A stretch of 64,000 nucleotides of DNA from positions 124,001-188,000 of the forward strand of contig NZ_VITH01000007.1 of the NCBI RefSeq assembly GCF_007827815.1, in the 5' to 3' direction. A program made the translations under genes and the position numbers. The stretch is from Azospirillum brasilense. Lineage in GTDB: Bacteria; Pseudomonadota; Alphaproteobacteria; Azospirillales; Azospirillaceae. Position 1 is the first letter of the stretch; each line of letters starts with the position of its first letter. Below the pieces are notes generated by a model. The model was not told the origin of the DNA and made no database searches. It saw only the letters and a list, made by a program, of their open reading frames with translations. Below are positions 44,335-52,274 of the stretch, one piece after another.

Positions 44335-44863
44335 GTGGCTTGCTCCTTTGGTGGCGATTCTTCTCATTGGCTCAACCGGAACGGCGTATGCCCAGGGAGG
44401 GACGACCAAAGGCAAGGTCGCCAACACCCCCAATGAAACGTTAAAAGGACAGGGTGTCGCCATGGAGGGCGATACCCTGTCCATCAAGGGCGCGCCGGTT
44501 CGCCTCATGGGCATCGACGCGCCCGACGTCGGGCAGAAATGCCGGAACCGTTACGGGCATGAGTTGGACTGCTTCCGCATCGCCACCGCGGTGCTGGCGA
44601 GCCTGATCAAGGACCAGGAGGTGACCTGCACCATCGCCGAACGCGACCGCAACGGCCAGCAATTGGGCGAATGCCGGGTGCTCGGCGTCGATCTGGGGGC
44701 GGCCATGGTGGCGCGCGGCTGGGCCTTCGCCTATCGCAGCCTGTCGCCGGCCTACGCCTCCAGCGAAGCCTTCGCGCAGAGCCGCCGGCTGGGCCTGTGG
44801 GCTGGTCAGGTGGAGAAGCCCTGGCAATGGCGGTCGCGCCAGCAGCGTGAGCAGGCGCGGTAG
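44312..44863 (+). CDS. Secreted thermonuclease-like (SNase fold) protein
   Basis: This 183-residue protein has an N-terminal signal peptide (about residues 1-28, WLAPLVAILLIGSTGTAYAQ) and a staphylococcal-nuclease-like domain. VRLMGIDAPDVGQKCRNRYGHELDCF is the characteristic RLxGIDAPE-like motif (here Asp-Ala-Pro-Asp), then VARGWAFAYRSLSPAYASSEAFAQ and RRLGLWAGQVEKPWQWR. Active-site arginines are partly conserved, so nuclease activity is uncertain. The ATG 44312 lies inside the end of the SRAP gene (23-nt overlap), suggesting coupled expression. Confidence 0.85.
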   Translation: MTRRPCSEWLAPLVAILLIGSTGTAYAQGGTTKGKVANTPNETLKGQGVAMEGDTLSIKGAPVRLMGIDAPDVGQKCRNRYGHELDCFRIATAVLASLIKDQEVTCTIAERDRNGQQLGECRVLGVDLGAAMVARGWAFAYRSLSPAYASSEAFAQSRRLGLWAGQVEKPWQWRSRQQREQAR

Positions 44864-44979
44864 ATCTGCCGGTCGGCATCGGCCATGCGGACTCTGCCAA
44901 CGGAGGAAGGGGGACTCGGCCTTTTTTTCGGTTCGCCCTCCTTGGGGGGCGTGATAGTGTTTCAGAGTGTTAACAAGTT

Positions 44980-45837
44980 ATGAATCAAGCCGACCGGCCA
45001 GCGCCCCTCGGTGCCGAAGGCCGGACGGACCCACCCACCGGCGCGGAAGAACGGGTCATGCGAGTCTACGCACGCCAGCTTTACGATCATCTCCCTTACC
45101 TGCGCCGCTACGCGCGTGCGCTGACCGGAGCGACCGAACGCGGTGACGATCTCGTGACGCGCTGCGTCGAAGTCGCCGTGATGGCTCCCTCCCGCTTCGG
45201 TCTGGAAGCCGGGGTGCGGGTACCGCTCTACGCCCTGCTGCATCTGCTGTTCGACGAGGACGGGGACGGGCAGCCGACCCCGTCGCCGCACCCCATCGAA
45301 CGGGCGCTGGCGTCCCTGCCGGAAGGCGAGCGGCGCATGTATCTGCTGATTACGCTGGAAGGGCTGACGGTCCCCGAGGCCGCCCAGGTGCTGCAGGTTC
45401 CCGCGCCGGAGGCCCACGAACGGCTGACCATCGCCCGCGACAAGGTGCGCAACGCCCTGACCCAGCGGGTGCTGGTGGTCGAGGACAACCCGATCCTGGC
45501 GATGGAGATCGGTTCGCTGGTCACCGACATGGGCCACGTCGTCTGCGGCACCGCCAACAACGAGCAGGAGGCCCTGGAACTGCTGGAGGCCGAGAAGCCG
45601 ACGCTGGCTCTGCTCGACGTCCGGCTGGCCGACGGCGGCAGCGGGGTGGAGGTCGCCCGCCGGCTGCGCCAGAAGCGCGCCATGCGGACGATTTTTGTCA
45701 CGGCCTTCGACGGCGACCTGGAGGAGGCGGACGCCCGCCATCTCGGCCAGATCGTCCGCAAGCCTTTCACCAACGAGGCGATCCAGGCAGCCATCTCCCG
45801 CGCGGTCTTCATGCCGAGCCCGGTGGCGTTGGCATAG
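44980..45837 (+). CDS. phyR: PhyR-type general stress response regulator
   Basis: PhyR is an anti-anti-sigma factor: when phosphorylated, its sigma-like domain binds NepR and frees EcfG. The 285 residues show both parts. Residues about 25-160 are ECF-sigma-like (LYDHLPYLRRYARALTGATERGDDLV, then YLLITLEGLTVPEAAQVLQVP, a sigma-4-type helix-turn-helix region). Residues about 163-280 are a receiver with the acidic pocket VEDN, phosphoacceptor Asp213 in LLDVRLADGG, VTAF and RKPF. Usual neighbours nepR and ecfG are not adjacent. Several EcfG-like promoters occur in this window. Confidence 0.94.
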   Translation: MNQADRPAPLGAEGRTDPPTGAEERVMRVYARQLYDHLPYLRRYARALTGATERGDDLVTRCVEVAVMAPSRFGLEAGVRVPLYALLHLLFDEDGDGQPTPSPHPIERALASLPEGERRMYLLITLEGLTVPEAAQVLQVPAPEAHERLTIARDKVRNALTQRVLVVEDNPILAMEIGSLVTDMGHVVCGTANNEQEALELLEAEKPTLALLDVRLADGGSGVEVARRLRQKRAMRTIFVTAFDGDLEEADARHLGQIVRKPFTNEAIQAAISRAVFMPSPVALA

Positions 45838-45886
45838 GTGGCGCAAGCGGCGCTGGCGTAGCCCGAGGTTCGGTTCGGACATGCGA

Positions 45887-45914
45887 AAAGGGCGGCCCCG
45901 TCGGGCCGCCCTTT
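45887..45914. terminator. Perfect hairpin between convergent phyR and GlsB/YeaQ genes
   Basis: A 12-bp perfect stem AAAGGGCGGCCC/GGGCCGCCCTTT with a 4-nt CGTC loop sits between two convergent genes. The A/T ends give both strands a short T-run, so it likely serves as a bidirectional terminator. Confidence 0.85.
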
Positions 45915-45941
45915 GCATGTGCGTTGCCGTGTTCCCGCCGG

Positions 45942-46199
45942 TCAGACGGTGGTGCGGCGCCCGGCGATCATGCGGTAGATGGCCAGGATGATGATGGCCC
46001 CGACGATGGCGCCGATGAAGCCGGCCCCTTCGCCCGCCCGGTACCAGCCCACGGCCTCGCCCAGATAGGTGGCGACGAAGGCACCCGCAATGCCGAGCAG
46101 CGTGGTGATAATGAAGCCGCCCGGATCACGGCCCGGCATCAGGAACTTCGCGACGATGCCGGCCAGGAAGCCGATGATGATCGTCCACAGAATACCCAT
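45942..46199 (-). CDS. GlsB/YeaQ/YmgE family stress membrane protein
   Basis: This 85-residue inner-membrane protein has three hydrophobic segments. The family pattern is clear: GILWTIIIGFLAGIVAKFLMPGRDPGGF, then TTLLGIAGAFVATYLGEAVGW and GAIVGAIIILAIYRMI, abridged here to G-x-I-A-x-x-L-M-P-G and L-L-G-I-x-G-A. Members are induced in stress or stationary phase; the exact role is unknown. An EcfG-like promoter lies 47 nt upstream, fitting PhyR-linked control. Confidence 0.92.
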   Translation of the reverse strand: MGILWTIIIGFLAGIVAKFLMPGRDPGGFIITTLLGIAGAFVATYLGEAVGWYRAGEGAGFIGAIVGAIIILAIYRMIAGRRTTV

Positions 46200-46245
46200 A
46201 ACCTCTCTCCCTCCAGTATCGGTGTCCTCGATCCCACGCAGCCAT

Positions 46246-46270
46246 AACGCCCAAAACGGCGTTTGGTTCT
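46246..46270 (-). promoter_or_regulatory. EcfG-like promoter of the GlsB/YeaQ gene
   Basis: On the minus strand the sequence is AGAAC-N16-CGTT, with the -10 ending 47 nt before the start codon. Only the first base differs from the alphaproteobacterial general stress consensus GGAAC-N16/17-CGTT. The downstream product is a typical stress membrane protein, and the convergent neighbour is phyR. Confidence 0.5.
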
Positions 46271-46343
46271 GCCCGAAGGAGGACCCCCTTGCGGATAAAC
46301 CCACCTGGAGCATGGCCGGGAGGGAGAAGGGTTAGGGGTGGAA

Positions 46344-47000
46344 TCAGCTCCGCAAGGCGCGGATGTTGGCGGCGTAGCGGTCCGGCCCGCCGGTGAAGGT
46401 GGCGGTTCCGGCGACCAGAACGTCGGCCCCAGCCTCGATGGCGATGCGCGCGGTCTCGCCGTTGATCCCGCCGTCCACTTGCAGGTCGATGGGCTTGCCC
46501 AGCGCGTCGATGCGGCGGCGCAGCTCGTGGATCTTGGGAAGCTGGCTGGCGATGAAGCTCTGCCCGCCGAAGCCCGGGTTGACCGTCATGACCAGGATGA
46601 GGTCGAGGTCTTCGAGCAGATAGTCGACGGCCTCCAGCGGGGTGGCCGGATTCAGCGACAGGCCGGCCTTCTTGCCCAGCGACTTGATGAGCTGGATGGT
46701 GCGGTGGACGTGGGCGCCGGCCTCCGCGTGGACGGTGATGATGTCGGCGCCGGCGTCCGCGAAGGCGGCGATGTAGGGATCCACCGGGGCGATCATCAGA
46801 TGCACGTCGAAGGGCTTCGCCGTGTGCGGGCGCAGCGCCTTGACCACCGCCGGGCCGATGGTGATGTTGGGGACGAAATGGCCGTCCATCACGTCGATGT
46901 GGATGTAGTCGGCGCCCGCCGCATCGATGGCGCGCACTTCCTCGCCCAGCCGGGCGAAATCGGCGGAGAGGATGGACGGGGCGATCTTGACCGGGCGCAT
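46344..47000 (-). CDS. rpe: Ribulose-phosphate 3-epimerase
   Basis: Rpe interconverts ribulose-5-phosphate and xylulose-5-phosphate in the pentose phosphate and Calvin pathways. Its 218 residues form a TIM barrel with metal ligands in [20 protein letters not shown] (key HxDxMDGxFVPN) and HAEAG, then [14 protein letters not shown] and [12 protein letters not shown]. It has the full family length. The gene stands alone between a stress gene and a regulator gene. Confidence 0.96.
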   Translation of the reverse strand: MRPVKIAPSILSADFARLGEEVRAIDAAGADYIHIDVMDGHFVPNITIGPAVVKALRPHTAKPFDVHLMIAPVDPYIAAFADAGADIITVHAEAGAHVHRTIQLIKSLGKKAGLSLNPATPLEAVDYLLEDLDLILVMTVNPGFGGQSFIASQLPKIHELRRRIDALGKPIDLQVDGGINGETARIAIEAGADVLVAGTATFTGGPDRYAANIRALRS

Positions 47001-47109
47001 GGCGGAAATCCTTGGCGTGAGCGATGCGGGAAAGGGCGGTGGAAAATCCGCCTTCCCATACCACGGCTCCCCCGCCGCCCCAACCCCTCTCGCCGTCTGG
47101 AAGGAACTG

Positions 47110-47529
47110 TCAGGCTGGCTTGCAGCCGGGCTTCAGCCCAGGATCGCCGGAGAAGCTGCCGTCGTCCGCCGGGTCGCTTCCCGCGCCGTAGTCGGCGTTG
47201 AGCATCCCTTCCAGCGCCTCCAGCCGGGGGGTGGCGGCGGCGAAGGCGTCGCGCTCGACGGCACGGTAATGCCCGATCACCCGTTCGCCGAAGGCGGTCA
47301 GCGCGGTTCCGCCGCCGTGCTTGCCCCCTACCGCGGCGGAGACCACCGGCTCGGCGAAGATGCGGTTGAGGTCGTCGACCAGCAGCCAGGCGCGGCGGTA
47401 GGACATGCCCAGCGTCCGCGCGGCGGCGGAGATGGAACCGGTCTCCCGGATCCGCTCCAGCAGCATGATCTTGCCCGGCCCGACCGAGCCGCCGGTGTCG
47501 AAGTCGATGCGGATGCGCAGGCGGGTCAT
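47110..47529 (-). CDS. ModE-type winged-helix regulator (N-terminal domain only)
   Basis: This 139-residue DNA-binding protein matches the N-terminal domain of Mod[33 protein letters not shown] is the typical winged-helix segment (key [18 protein letters not shown]), followed by [14 protein letters not shown]. The molybdate-binding TOBE domains are lacking, so it may sense something else or act constitutively. The start at ATG 47529 removes a low-quality 41-residue extension. mogA and a molybdenum enzyme gene occur elsewhere in the window. Confidence 0.85.
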   Translation of the reverse strand: MTRLRIRIDFDTGGSVGPGKIMLLERIRETGSISAAARTLGMSYRRAWLLVDDLNRIFAEPVVSAAVGGKHGGGTALTAFGERVIGHYRAVERDAFAAATPRLEALEGMLNADYGAGSDPADDGSFSGDPGLKPGCKPA

Positions 47530-47667
47530 GGCGCCGCCCAGGACGTGGTCGCCGCGGCGGACCGCGCCCGGCCTTTGCCCCCGTTCACCCCAACCATGCG
47601 CGCTTCTCCGCTCCGCTCCCTTGGAGCAGGAGACTGACCGTCCCCCGCCCAAAAGGCAAGGCGCGGT

Positions 47668-48681
47668 TCAGAAGCCGGCCAGCACGATCTTGCCCTTGGC
47701 CCGCCCGCTTTCCAGCAGGGCGTGGGCGCGCGTCAGGTTGGCGGCGTTGATGGTGCCGAACGTCTCGGCCAGCGTCGTGCGGACGGTGCCGGCGTCGACG
47801 AGGCGCGACACCTCGCTGAGCAGAGCGTGCTGGGCGTCGATGTCGGCGGTGCCGAACACGGGCCGGGTGAACATGAACTCCCAATGCAGCGACACGCTCT
47901 TGCGCTTCAGCACCATGACGTCCAGCCCCGCCGGATCGTCGATCAGCGCGACGCGGCCCTGCGGGGCGATCAGGGTAGCGATCTCCGGCAGGTGGGCGCC
48001 GGTGTCGTTGGTCGAGAAGACGAAGGCCGGGGCGCCGATGCCCAACGCCTCCACCTGGGCGGCCAGCGGCTTGCGGTGGTCGACGACATGGTGGGCGCCC
48101 AGGTCCCGGCACCAAGCCTGCGTCTCCTCGCGGGAGGCGGTGGCGATGACCGTCAGGTCGGTCAGTTGCCGGGCGAGCTGGATGGCGATGGAACCGACGC
48201 CGCCGGCCCCGCCGACGATCAGGATGGCGTTCGCCGCCCCCGGCACCGGGCGCCGCACGTCCAGCCGGTCGAACATGGCTTCCCACGCGGTGATGCTGGT
48301 CAGCGGCAGAGCGGCGGCCTGGGCGAAGTCGAGGCTGGCCGGCTTCGGCCCGACGATGCGCTCGTCCACCAGATGGAACTCGGCGTTGGTGCCGTCGCGG
48401 TCGATGGCTCCGGCGTAGAAGACGGCGTCGCCCGGCTTGAACAGCGTGGCCTGCGGCCCGGCGGCGACCACGGTGCCGGCGGCGTCCCAGCCCAGCACCT
48501 TCATGGCGCCCGGTGCCGGCGGCATGTTGCGGCGGACCTTGGTGTCCACGGGATTGACCGAGACGGCCTCGATCTTGACCAGCAGGTCGCGGCCCTGGGG
48601 CTCGGGGCGGGGCCGCTCGACATCGATCAGGGCGTCGGGGGCGTCGATGGGCAGGGATTGGGTGAAGGCGACGGCGCGCAT
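47668..48681 (-). CDS. Zinc-type alcohol dehydrogenase/quinone oxidoreductase (MDR family)
   Basis: This 337-residue NADPH-dependent medium-chain reductase begins MRAVAFTQSLPIDAPDALID and has the VNPVDTKVRR motif, GWDAAGTVVAAGP, and the Rossmann motif VGGAGGVGSIAIQLA. The catalytic-zinc Cys/His set is absent, so it is probably a zinc-independent quinone or enone reductase of the ZADH1-like type. It is divergent from an HxlR regulator gene with a perfect palindrome between them, the arrangement typical of HxlR/reductase pairs responding to electrophiles. Confidence 0.9.
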   Translation of the reverse strand: MRAVAFTQSLPIDAPDALIDVERPRPEPQGRDLLVKIEAVSVNPVDTKVRRNMPPAPGAMKVLGWDAAGTVVAAGPQATLFKPGDAVFYAGAIDRDGTNAEFHLVDERIVGPKPASLDFAQAAALPLTSITAWEAMFDRLDVRRPVPGAANAILIVGGAGGVGSIAIQLARQLTDLTVIATASREETQAWCRDLGAHHVVDHRKPLAAQVEALGIGAPAFVFSTNDTGAHLPEIATLIAPQGRVALIDDPAGLDVMVLKRKSVSLHWEFMFTRPVFGTADIDAQHALLSEVSRLVDAGTVRTTLAETFGTINAANLTRAHALLESGRAKGKIVLAGF

Positions 48682-48730
48682 GGCCTCAAGTCCTTATGCT
48701 TGTTGCGGCGTGGTGTGCTCTGCCGACAGA

Positions 48731-48758
48731 CTTGCGCCTTGCAGCACTGGGGCGCAAG
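48731..48758. promoter_or_regulatory. Probable HxlR operator palindrome
   Basis: CTTGCGCC-N12-GGCGCAAG has perfect 8-bp arms in the 118-nt gap between the divergent reductase and HxlR genes. It starts 50 nt from the reductase start codon and ends 41 nt before the HxlR start. Confidence 0.55.
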
Positions 48759-48799
48759 AATGCACATGAAACGCACATAGTGTCGAAAAGGATACCGTC

Positions 48800-49162
48800 A
48801 TGGCCCGCGTTCCCCACGCCAACCTGGACTGCTCGCCGGGCTGCCCGGTGGAGGGTGTCCTCGCCATCATCGGCGGCAAGTGGAAGGGGCTGATCCTCTA
48901 CCATCTGCTGGCCGGCACGCTGCGCTTCAACGAGATCCGCCGCCGCGTGCCGAACGTCACCCAGCGCATGCTGACCACCCAGCTCCGCGAGTTGGAGGCG
49001 GACGGGCTGCTGGTCCGCACCGTCTACGCGGAGGTGCCGCCGCGTGTCGAATACAGCCTGTCGCCGCGCGGGCGGAGCCTGGAGCCGATCATCCTAGCGC
49101 TGAAGGCCTGGGGTGAGGAGCATCTGCGCCCAGCCATCCCGAAAGCCGTCGTCGCGGCATGA
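48800..49162 (+). CDS. HxlR-family transcriptional regulator
   Basis: This 120-residue winged-helix regulator has the family N-terminus CPVEGVLAIIGGKWKGLILYHLL, with a Cys just before it (LDCSPGCPVEG) that could sense reactive electrophiles or disulfide stress. RFNEIRRRVPNVTQRMLTTQLRELEADGLL is the HTH/wing region, recognisable by its N-E-I-R-R and L-x-x-Q-L-R-E-L-E-x-D-G-L elements. It probably controls the divergent dehydrogenase. It overlaps the nnrS start by 4 nt, so NnrS is likely in its operon. Confidence 0.93.
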   Translation: MARVPHANLDCSPGCPVEGVLAIIGGKWKGLILYHLLAGTLRFNEIRRRVPNVTQRMLTTQLRELEADGLLVRTVYAEVPPRVEYSLSPRGRSLEPIILALKAWGEEHLRPAIPKAVVAA

Positions 49163-50277
49163 GCGGCTTCGTCCCGCCCCCGCCGCAGCGTCCGTGGGGG
49201 CACCGCCTGTTCTTCCCCGCCGCCGCGCTCTATGGGGCGCTCAGCGTGCCCCTGTGGGTGGCCGGCTATGTCGGCTGGCTCGGCATCGGCTGGACCCCGG
49301 CGCTCCACGCGCACGAGATGCTGATGGGCTATGCGCTGGCGGTGGTCGGCGGCTTCCTGCTGACGCGGCCGTCCGGGATGGCGCTGGGCGTCGCCTTCGC
49401 CGCGTGGCTGGCCGGGCGGCTGGCGGTGCTGGCCGGCCTGCCGCCGGAGATCGCGGCGCCGCTGGCGCTGGCCTATCCGGTGGCGCTGTTCGTGATCGCC
49501 GGCGTGCCTTTCCTGCGCGCCGCCAAGAGCGGTCATAACCTGCTGTTCGGCCCGGTGATCGGCGCCTTCGCGCTGGCCGAGGCGCTGGTCTGGTGGGGCG
49601 GCGACGGCGGGCGGACGGGCGCCCTGTTCGCGCTTCATCTCGTCGGCATCCTGATGCTGGTGATGGGCGGGCGCATCATCCCGTCGGCCACGGCGGGAGA
49701 GGTCCGCAAGCAGGGCGGGACGCTGGTCGAGCGGGTGCAGCCGCGCCTGGAATGGGCCGGCGTCGCCGGGGCGGTGCTGGCCGCCCTGACCGTGGCCGCC
49801 GGAGCGACGAGCGGTCCGCCGGCCTGGATCGGGGCGGCGGGCGCGGCGCTGGCCGGGGTGACCGCCTGGGCGCGTCTGGCGCGCTGGCGGACCGGTGCCG
49901 TGCTGAAGCGTCCCGACCTATGGAGCCTGCATCTGGGCTACGGCTGGCTCGGGCTTGGCTGGCTGTTCCTTGGGATGGAGCGGCTGGCCCCGCTGGCCGG
50001 CGGGGCGGGCTGGCACGTCATCGGGGCGGGCGCGCTCGGCACGCTGGCGGCTTCGATGATGGTGCGCGCGACCCTGCAGCGCGAGGCGCTGCCGCCGGAC
50101 TTTTCCCGGCCCGCCACCGCCGCCATAGCCCTGGTCGGGCTGGCCGCCGCGCTGCGCGTCGCCGCGGCCAGCACGGCGCCGGACCTGCTGATGCCCGCGG
50201 CCGCGCTGGCCTGGATGGCGGCGCATCTTCTGGTGCTGTGGGTGCTGCTGCGTGTGCCGAAGCGGATCCGGGCGTGA
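49159..50277 (+). CDS. NnrS-family membrane protein, copy 1
   Basis: NnrS proteins are haem/copper membrane proteins linked to nitric oxide tolerance. This 372-residue copy has about 12 hydrophobic segments. The family-defining His-rich motifs are HAHEMLMGYALAVVGGFLLTR near residue 50 and GRIIPSATAGEVR in the middle, with LHLGYGWLGLGWLF later. It overlaps the HxlR gene by 4 nt, an unusual partner. A second family member is encoded at 56059-57267. Confidence 0.92.
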   Translation: MSGFVPPPPQRPWGHRLFFPAAALYGALSVPLWVAGYVGWLGIGWTPALHAHEMLMGYALAVVGGFLLTRPSGMALGVAFAAWLAGRLAVLAGLPPEIAAPLALAYPVALFVIAGVPFLRAAKSGHNLLFGPVIGAFALAEALVWWGGDGGRTGALFALHLVGILMLVMGGRIIPSATAGEVRKQGGTLVERVQPRLEWAGVAGAVLAALTVAAGATSGPPAWIGAAGAALAGVTAWARLARWRTGAVLKRPDLWSLHLGYGWLGLGWLFLGMERLAPLAGGAGWHVIGAGALGTLAASMMVRATLQREALPPDFSRPATAAIALVGLAAALRVAAASTAPDLLMPAAALAWMAAHLLVLWVLLRVPKRIRA

Positions 50278-50369
50278 TTTCGGCGCCCTGATTTTTGGCG
50301 TTCCGGTTCTGGTCTTCGCGCAGCGCCATCGCTATGGTGCACAGGGTGCAACTGAGGTCGGCGCGTTCC

Positions 50370-51290
50370 ATGGAAACCTTGCCGTTCGAGGCCGAGACCG
50401 CCGTCGTCATCTGCGCCGATCGCGGCGTGTTCGAGCTTCTGGTCGGGCTTCTGCTGTCGCTGCGCCCGCTGGACCGCCGGCGCTACCGGGTCTGTCTGAT
50501 CGATGTCGGGCTGACCGCCGCGCAGCGCGACCATGTGGCGCCGCTCTGCGACCGCATCGCGCCGGTGCGGGACGATCTGGTTGTCTGGCCGCACCCGCAA
50601 CTGGTGGCGCAATTGGACCGGCAGATTCCCTTCTGGAAGGCGATGCTCTGCCGCCCGTTCCTGCGCGACTACTTTCCCGGTTTCCAATGCTACCTGCATC
50701 TGGACGCCGACATCTGGGTTCAGAGTTCCGCCGCGCTGGATGCCGCGGTCGAGGGGGTGCGCGGCGGGCGCGCCGTGATCGTCCCGGAGGCCGACGCGGC
50801 CTATCCCTTCCTGGCCTCGCACACCGCCAACGCCCAGTCCGTGGCGGAGCGCGCCAAGCTGATTACGCGCTTCTTCGGCGAGGAGATCGCCGCTCTGGCC
50901 GGTTCGCTGCCCTATTACAATCTGGGCTTCTACGGGCTCCGCCACGACGCGCCCCACTGGGACCTGTTCCGGGACAGCCTGCGCGACGCGACGCGGACCA
51001 CCTTTCATTTCCTGTGCGAACAGATCGTCCTCAACATCGTGATGTTCCAAGTGAGGACCACGCTGCTGCTGCCGGCGACGGCCAATTGGATGTGCAACAT
51101 GGCCACGCCCATGCGCGGCGCGGACGGGCTGTGGCGCTCGCCCGTCTACCCCCACACGGCGATCGACCTGCTGCACCTGACCGGCACGGACAAATTGGAG
51201 CGCTACCAGCCGCTCGGGCTGCTCTACGACGGGGGGCGCTATCTGGAGGGCATCGCGCACTTGGCGGCTCCCCATGCCCAGGTCGGCTGA
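50370..51290 (+). CDS. Glycosyltransferase-like protein (GT8-like DxD)
   Basis: This soluble 306-residue protein resembles nucleotide-sugar transferases of the GT-A fold. It has an N-terminal strand ETAVVICADRGVFELLVGLLLSL, a DxD-type metal motif in YLHLDADIWVQS, NLGFYGLRHD, and a C-terminal part with CEQIVLNIVMF and NWMCNMATPMRG. I cannot name its substrate. The start at ATG 50370 gives METLPFEAE; ATG 50334 is an alternative. It is a single gene between nnrS and the three-gene operon. Confidence 0.65.
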   Translation: METLPFEAETAVVICADRGVFELLVGLLLSLRPLDRRRYRVCLIDVGLTAAQRDHVAPLCDRIAPVRDDLVVWPHPQLVAQLDRQIPFWKAMLCRPFLRDYFPGFQCYLHLDADIWVQSSAALDAAVEGVRGGRAVIVPEADAAYPFLASHTANAQSVAERAKLITRFFGEEIAALAGSLPYYNLGFYGLRHDAPHWDLFRDSLRDATRTTFHFLCEQIVLNIVMFQVRTTLLLPATANWMCNMATPMRGADGLWRSPVYPHTAIDLLHLTGTDKLERYQPLGLLYDGGRYLEGIAHLAAPHAQVG

Positions 51291-51401
51291 CCGCCGGACC
51301 TTGTGCAACGGCTTGACGGTCGCCGCCCCAACCCCCGACACTCCGGGGCAACGGCCTCCACCGAGGGCCATGAGAGGCGGGCAAACCCGCAAGGGGGGAT
51401 C

Positions 51402-52268
51402 ATGAGCGACGCGTTGGAACCGGCCCGCAGCGCGGGCGTCGTCGGGCTCGGCTCCATGGGCATGGGGGTGGCGCTGTCGCTGCTCCGCGCCGGCTTCCGG
51501 GTCGTCGGCTGCGACCTCGACGCCGCCAAATGCATGAGCCTCGTCACCCATGGCGGGGAGGCCGCGGGATCGCCCGCCGACGTCGGGCGCCGGGTGGACC
51601 GCGTCATCGTCCTGGTCGCCACGGCGGAGCAGGCGGAGGAGGTGCTGTTCGGCGCCGAGGGCGTGGCCGGCACCCTGCCGAAGGGCGGCGTGGTCGTCCT
51701 GTCCACCAGCGTCCCGCCGGACATGGCCGCCGCCATCGGCCGCCGCCTCGCCGAGCGGGACCTGCTGATGCTCGACGCGCCGGTCGGCGGCGGCCCGGTG
51801 CGGGCGGCGGAGGGGCGTATGGTGGTGATGGCCTCCGGCCCCGAGGACGCCTTCGCACGGGCGGCCGATCTGATCGCCGCCGCGTCGGGCACGCTGCACC
51901 GCGTCGGCACCGAGCACGGGCAGGGCTCCGCCGTGAAGGCGGTGGAGCAGATGCTGACCGGCATCCACGCCGCCGCGGTGGCGGAGGCCACGGCCTTCGG
52001 CGTGCGCGCCGGGGTCGATCCGCAGCGGTTGGCCGAGATCCTCGCCGCTGGCCCCTTCCACATCCCGTCGCAACGGCCGCTGGGCATCGTCGGGGCGGAC
52101 CTGGGCAACGTAATGGACGCCGCGCGGCGGATGACCGTGCCGACCCCGCTGGCCGCCTCCGCCCTGCAACTCTTCACCATGGCCGCCGCGGTCGGGCTGG
52201 GGCGTGAGGGCGACGGCGCGCTTGCCCGGATTTTTGACCGGCTGGCCGGCAACCCGCAGGAGAGCTGA
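51402..52268 (+). CDS. 3-hydroxyisobutyrate dehydrogenase-family oxidoreductase
   Basis: This 288-residue NAD(P)-dependent beta-hydroxyacid dehydrogenase has the Rossmann motif GVVGLGSMGMGVALSLLRAGF, a cofactor-selecting acidic end CDLDAAK (NAD-type), the substrate-binding DAPVGGGPVRAAEGRM and catalytic lysine region HGQGSAVKAVEQ. Family members act on 3-hydroxyisobutyrate, L-threonate, D-glycerate and similar acids. Its operon continues with an SDR and a threonine-dehydratase-like enzyme, suggesting catabolism of a hydroxylated acid or amino acid. AAGGGGGG precedes the ATG. Confidence 0.9.
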   Translation: MSDALEPARSAGVVGLGSMGMGVALSLLRAGFRVVGCDLDAAKCMSLVTHGGEAAGSPADVGRRVDRVIVLVATAEQAEEVLFGAEGVAGTLPKGGVVVLSTSVPPDMAAAIGRRLAERDLLMLDAPVGGGPVRAAEGRMVVMASGPEDAFARAADLIAAASGTLHRVGTEHGQGSAVKAVEQMLTGIHAAAVAEATAFGVRAGVDPQRLAEILAAGPFHIPSQRPLGIVGADLGNVMDAARRMTVPTPLAASALQLFTMAAAVGLGREGDGALARIFDRLAGNPQES

Positions 52269-52274
52269 GAAACC

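Noticed and set aside
44880..44960. T-run CTTTTTTTC before phyR as a terminator
   Set aside because: The flanking GGAGG/CCTCC arms surround the T-run instead of preceding it, so it does not form a normal terminator.
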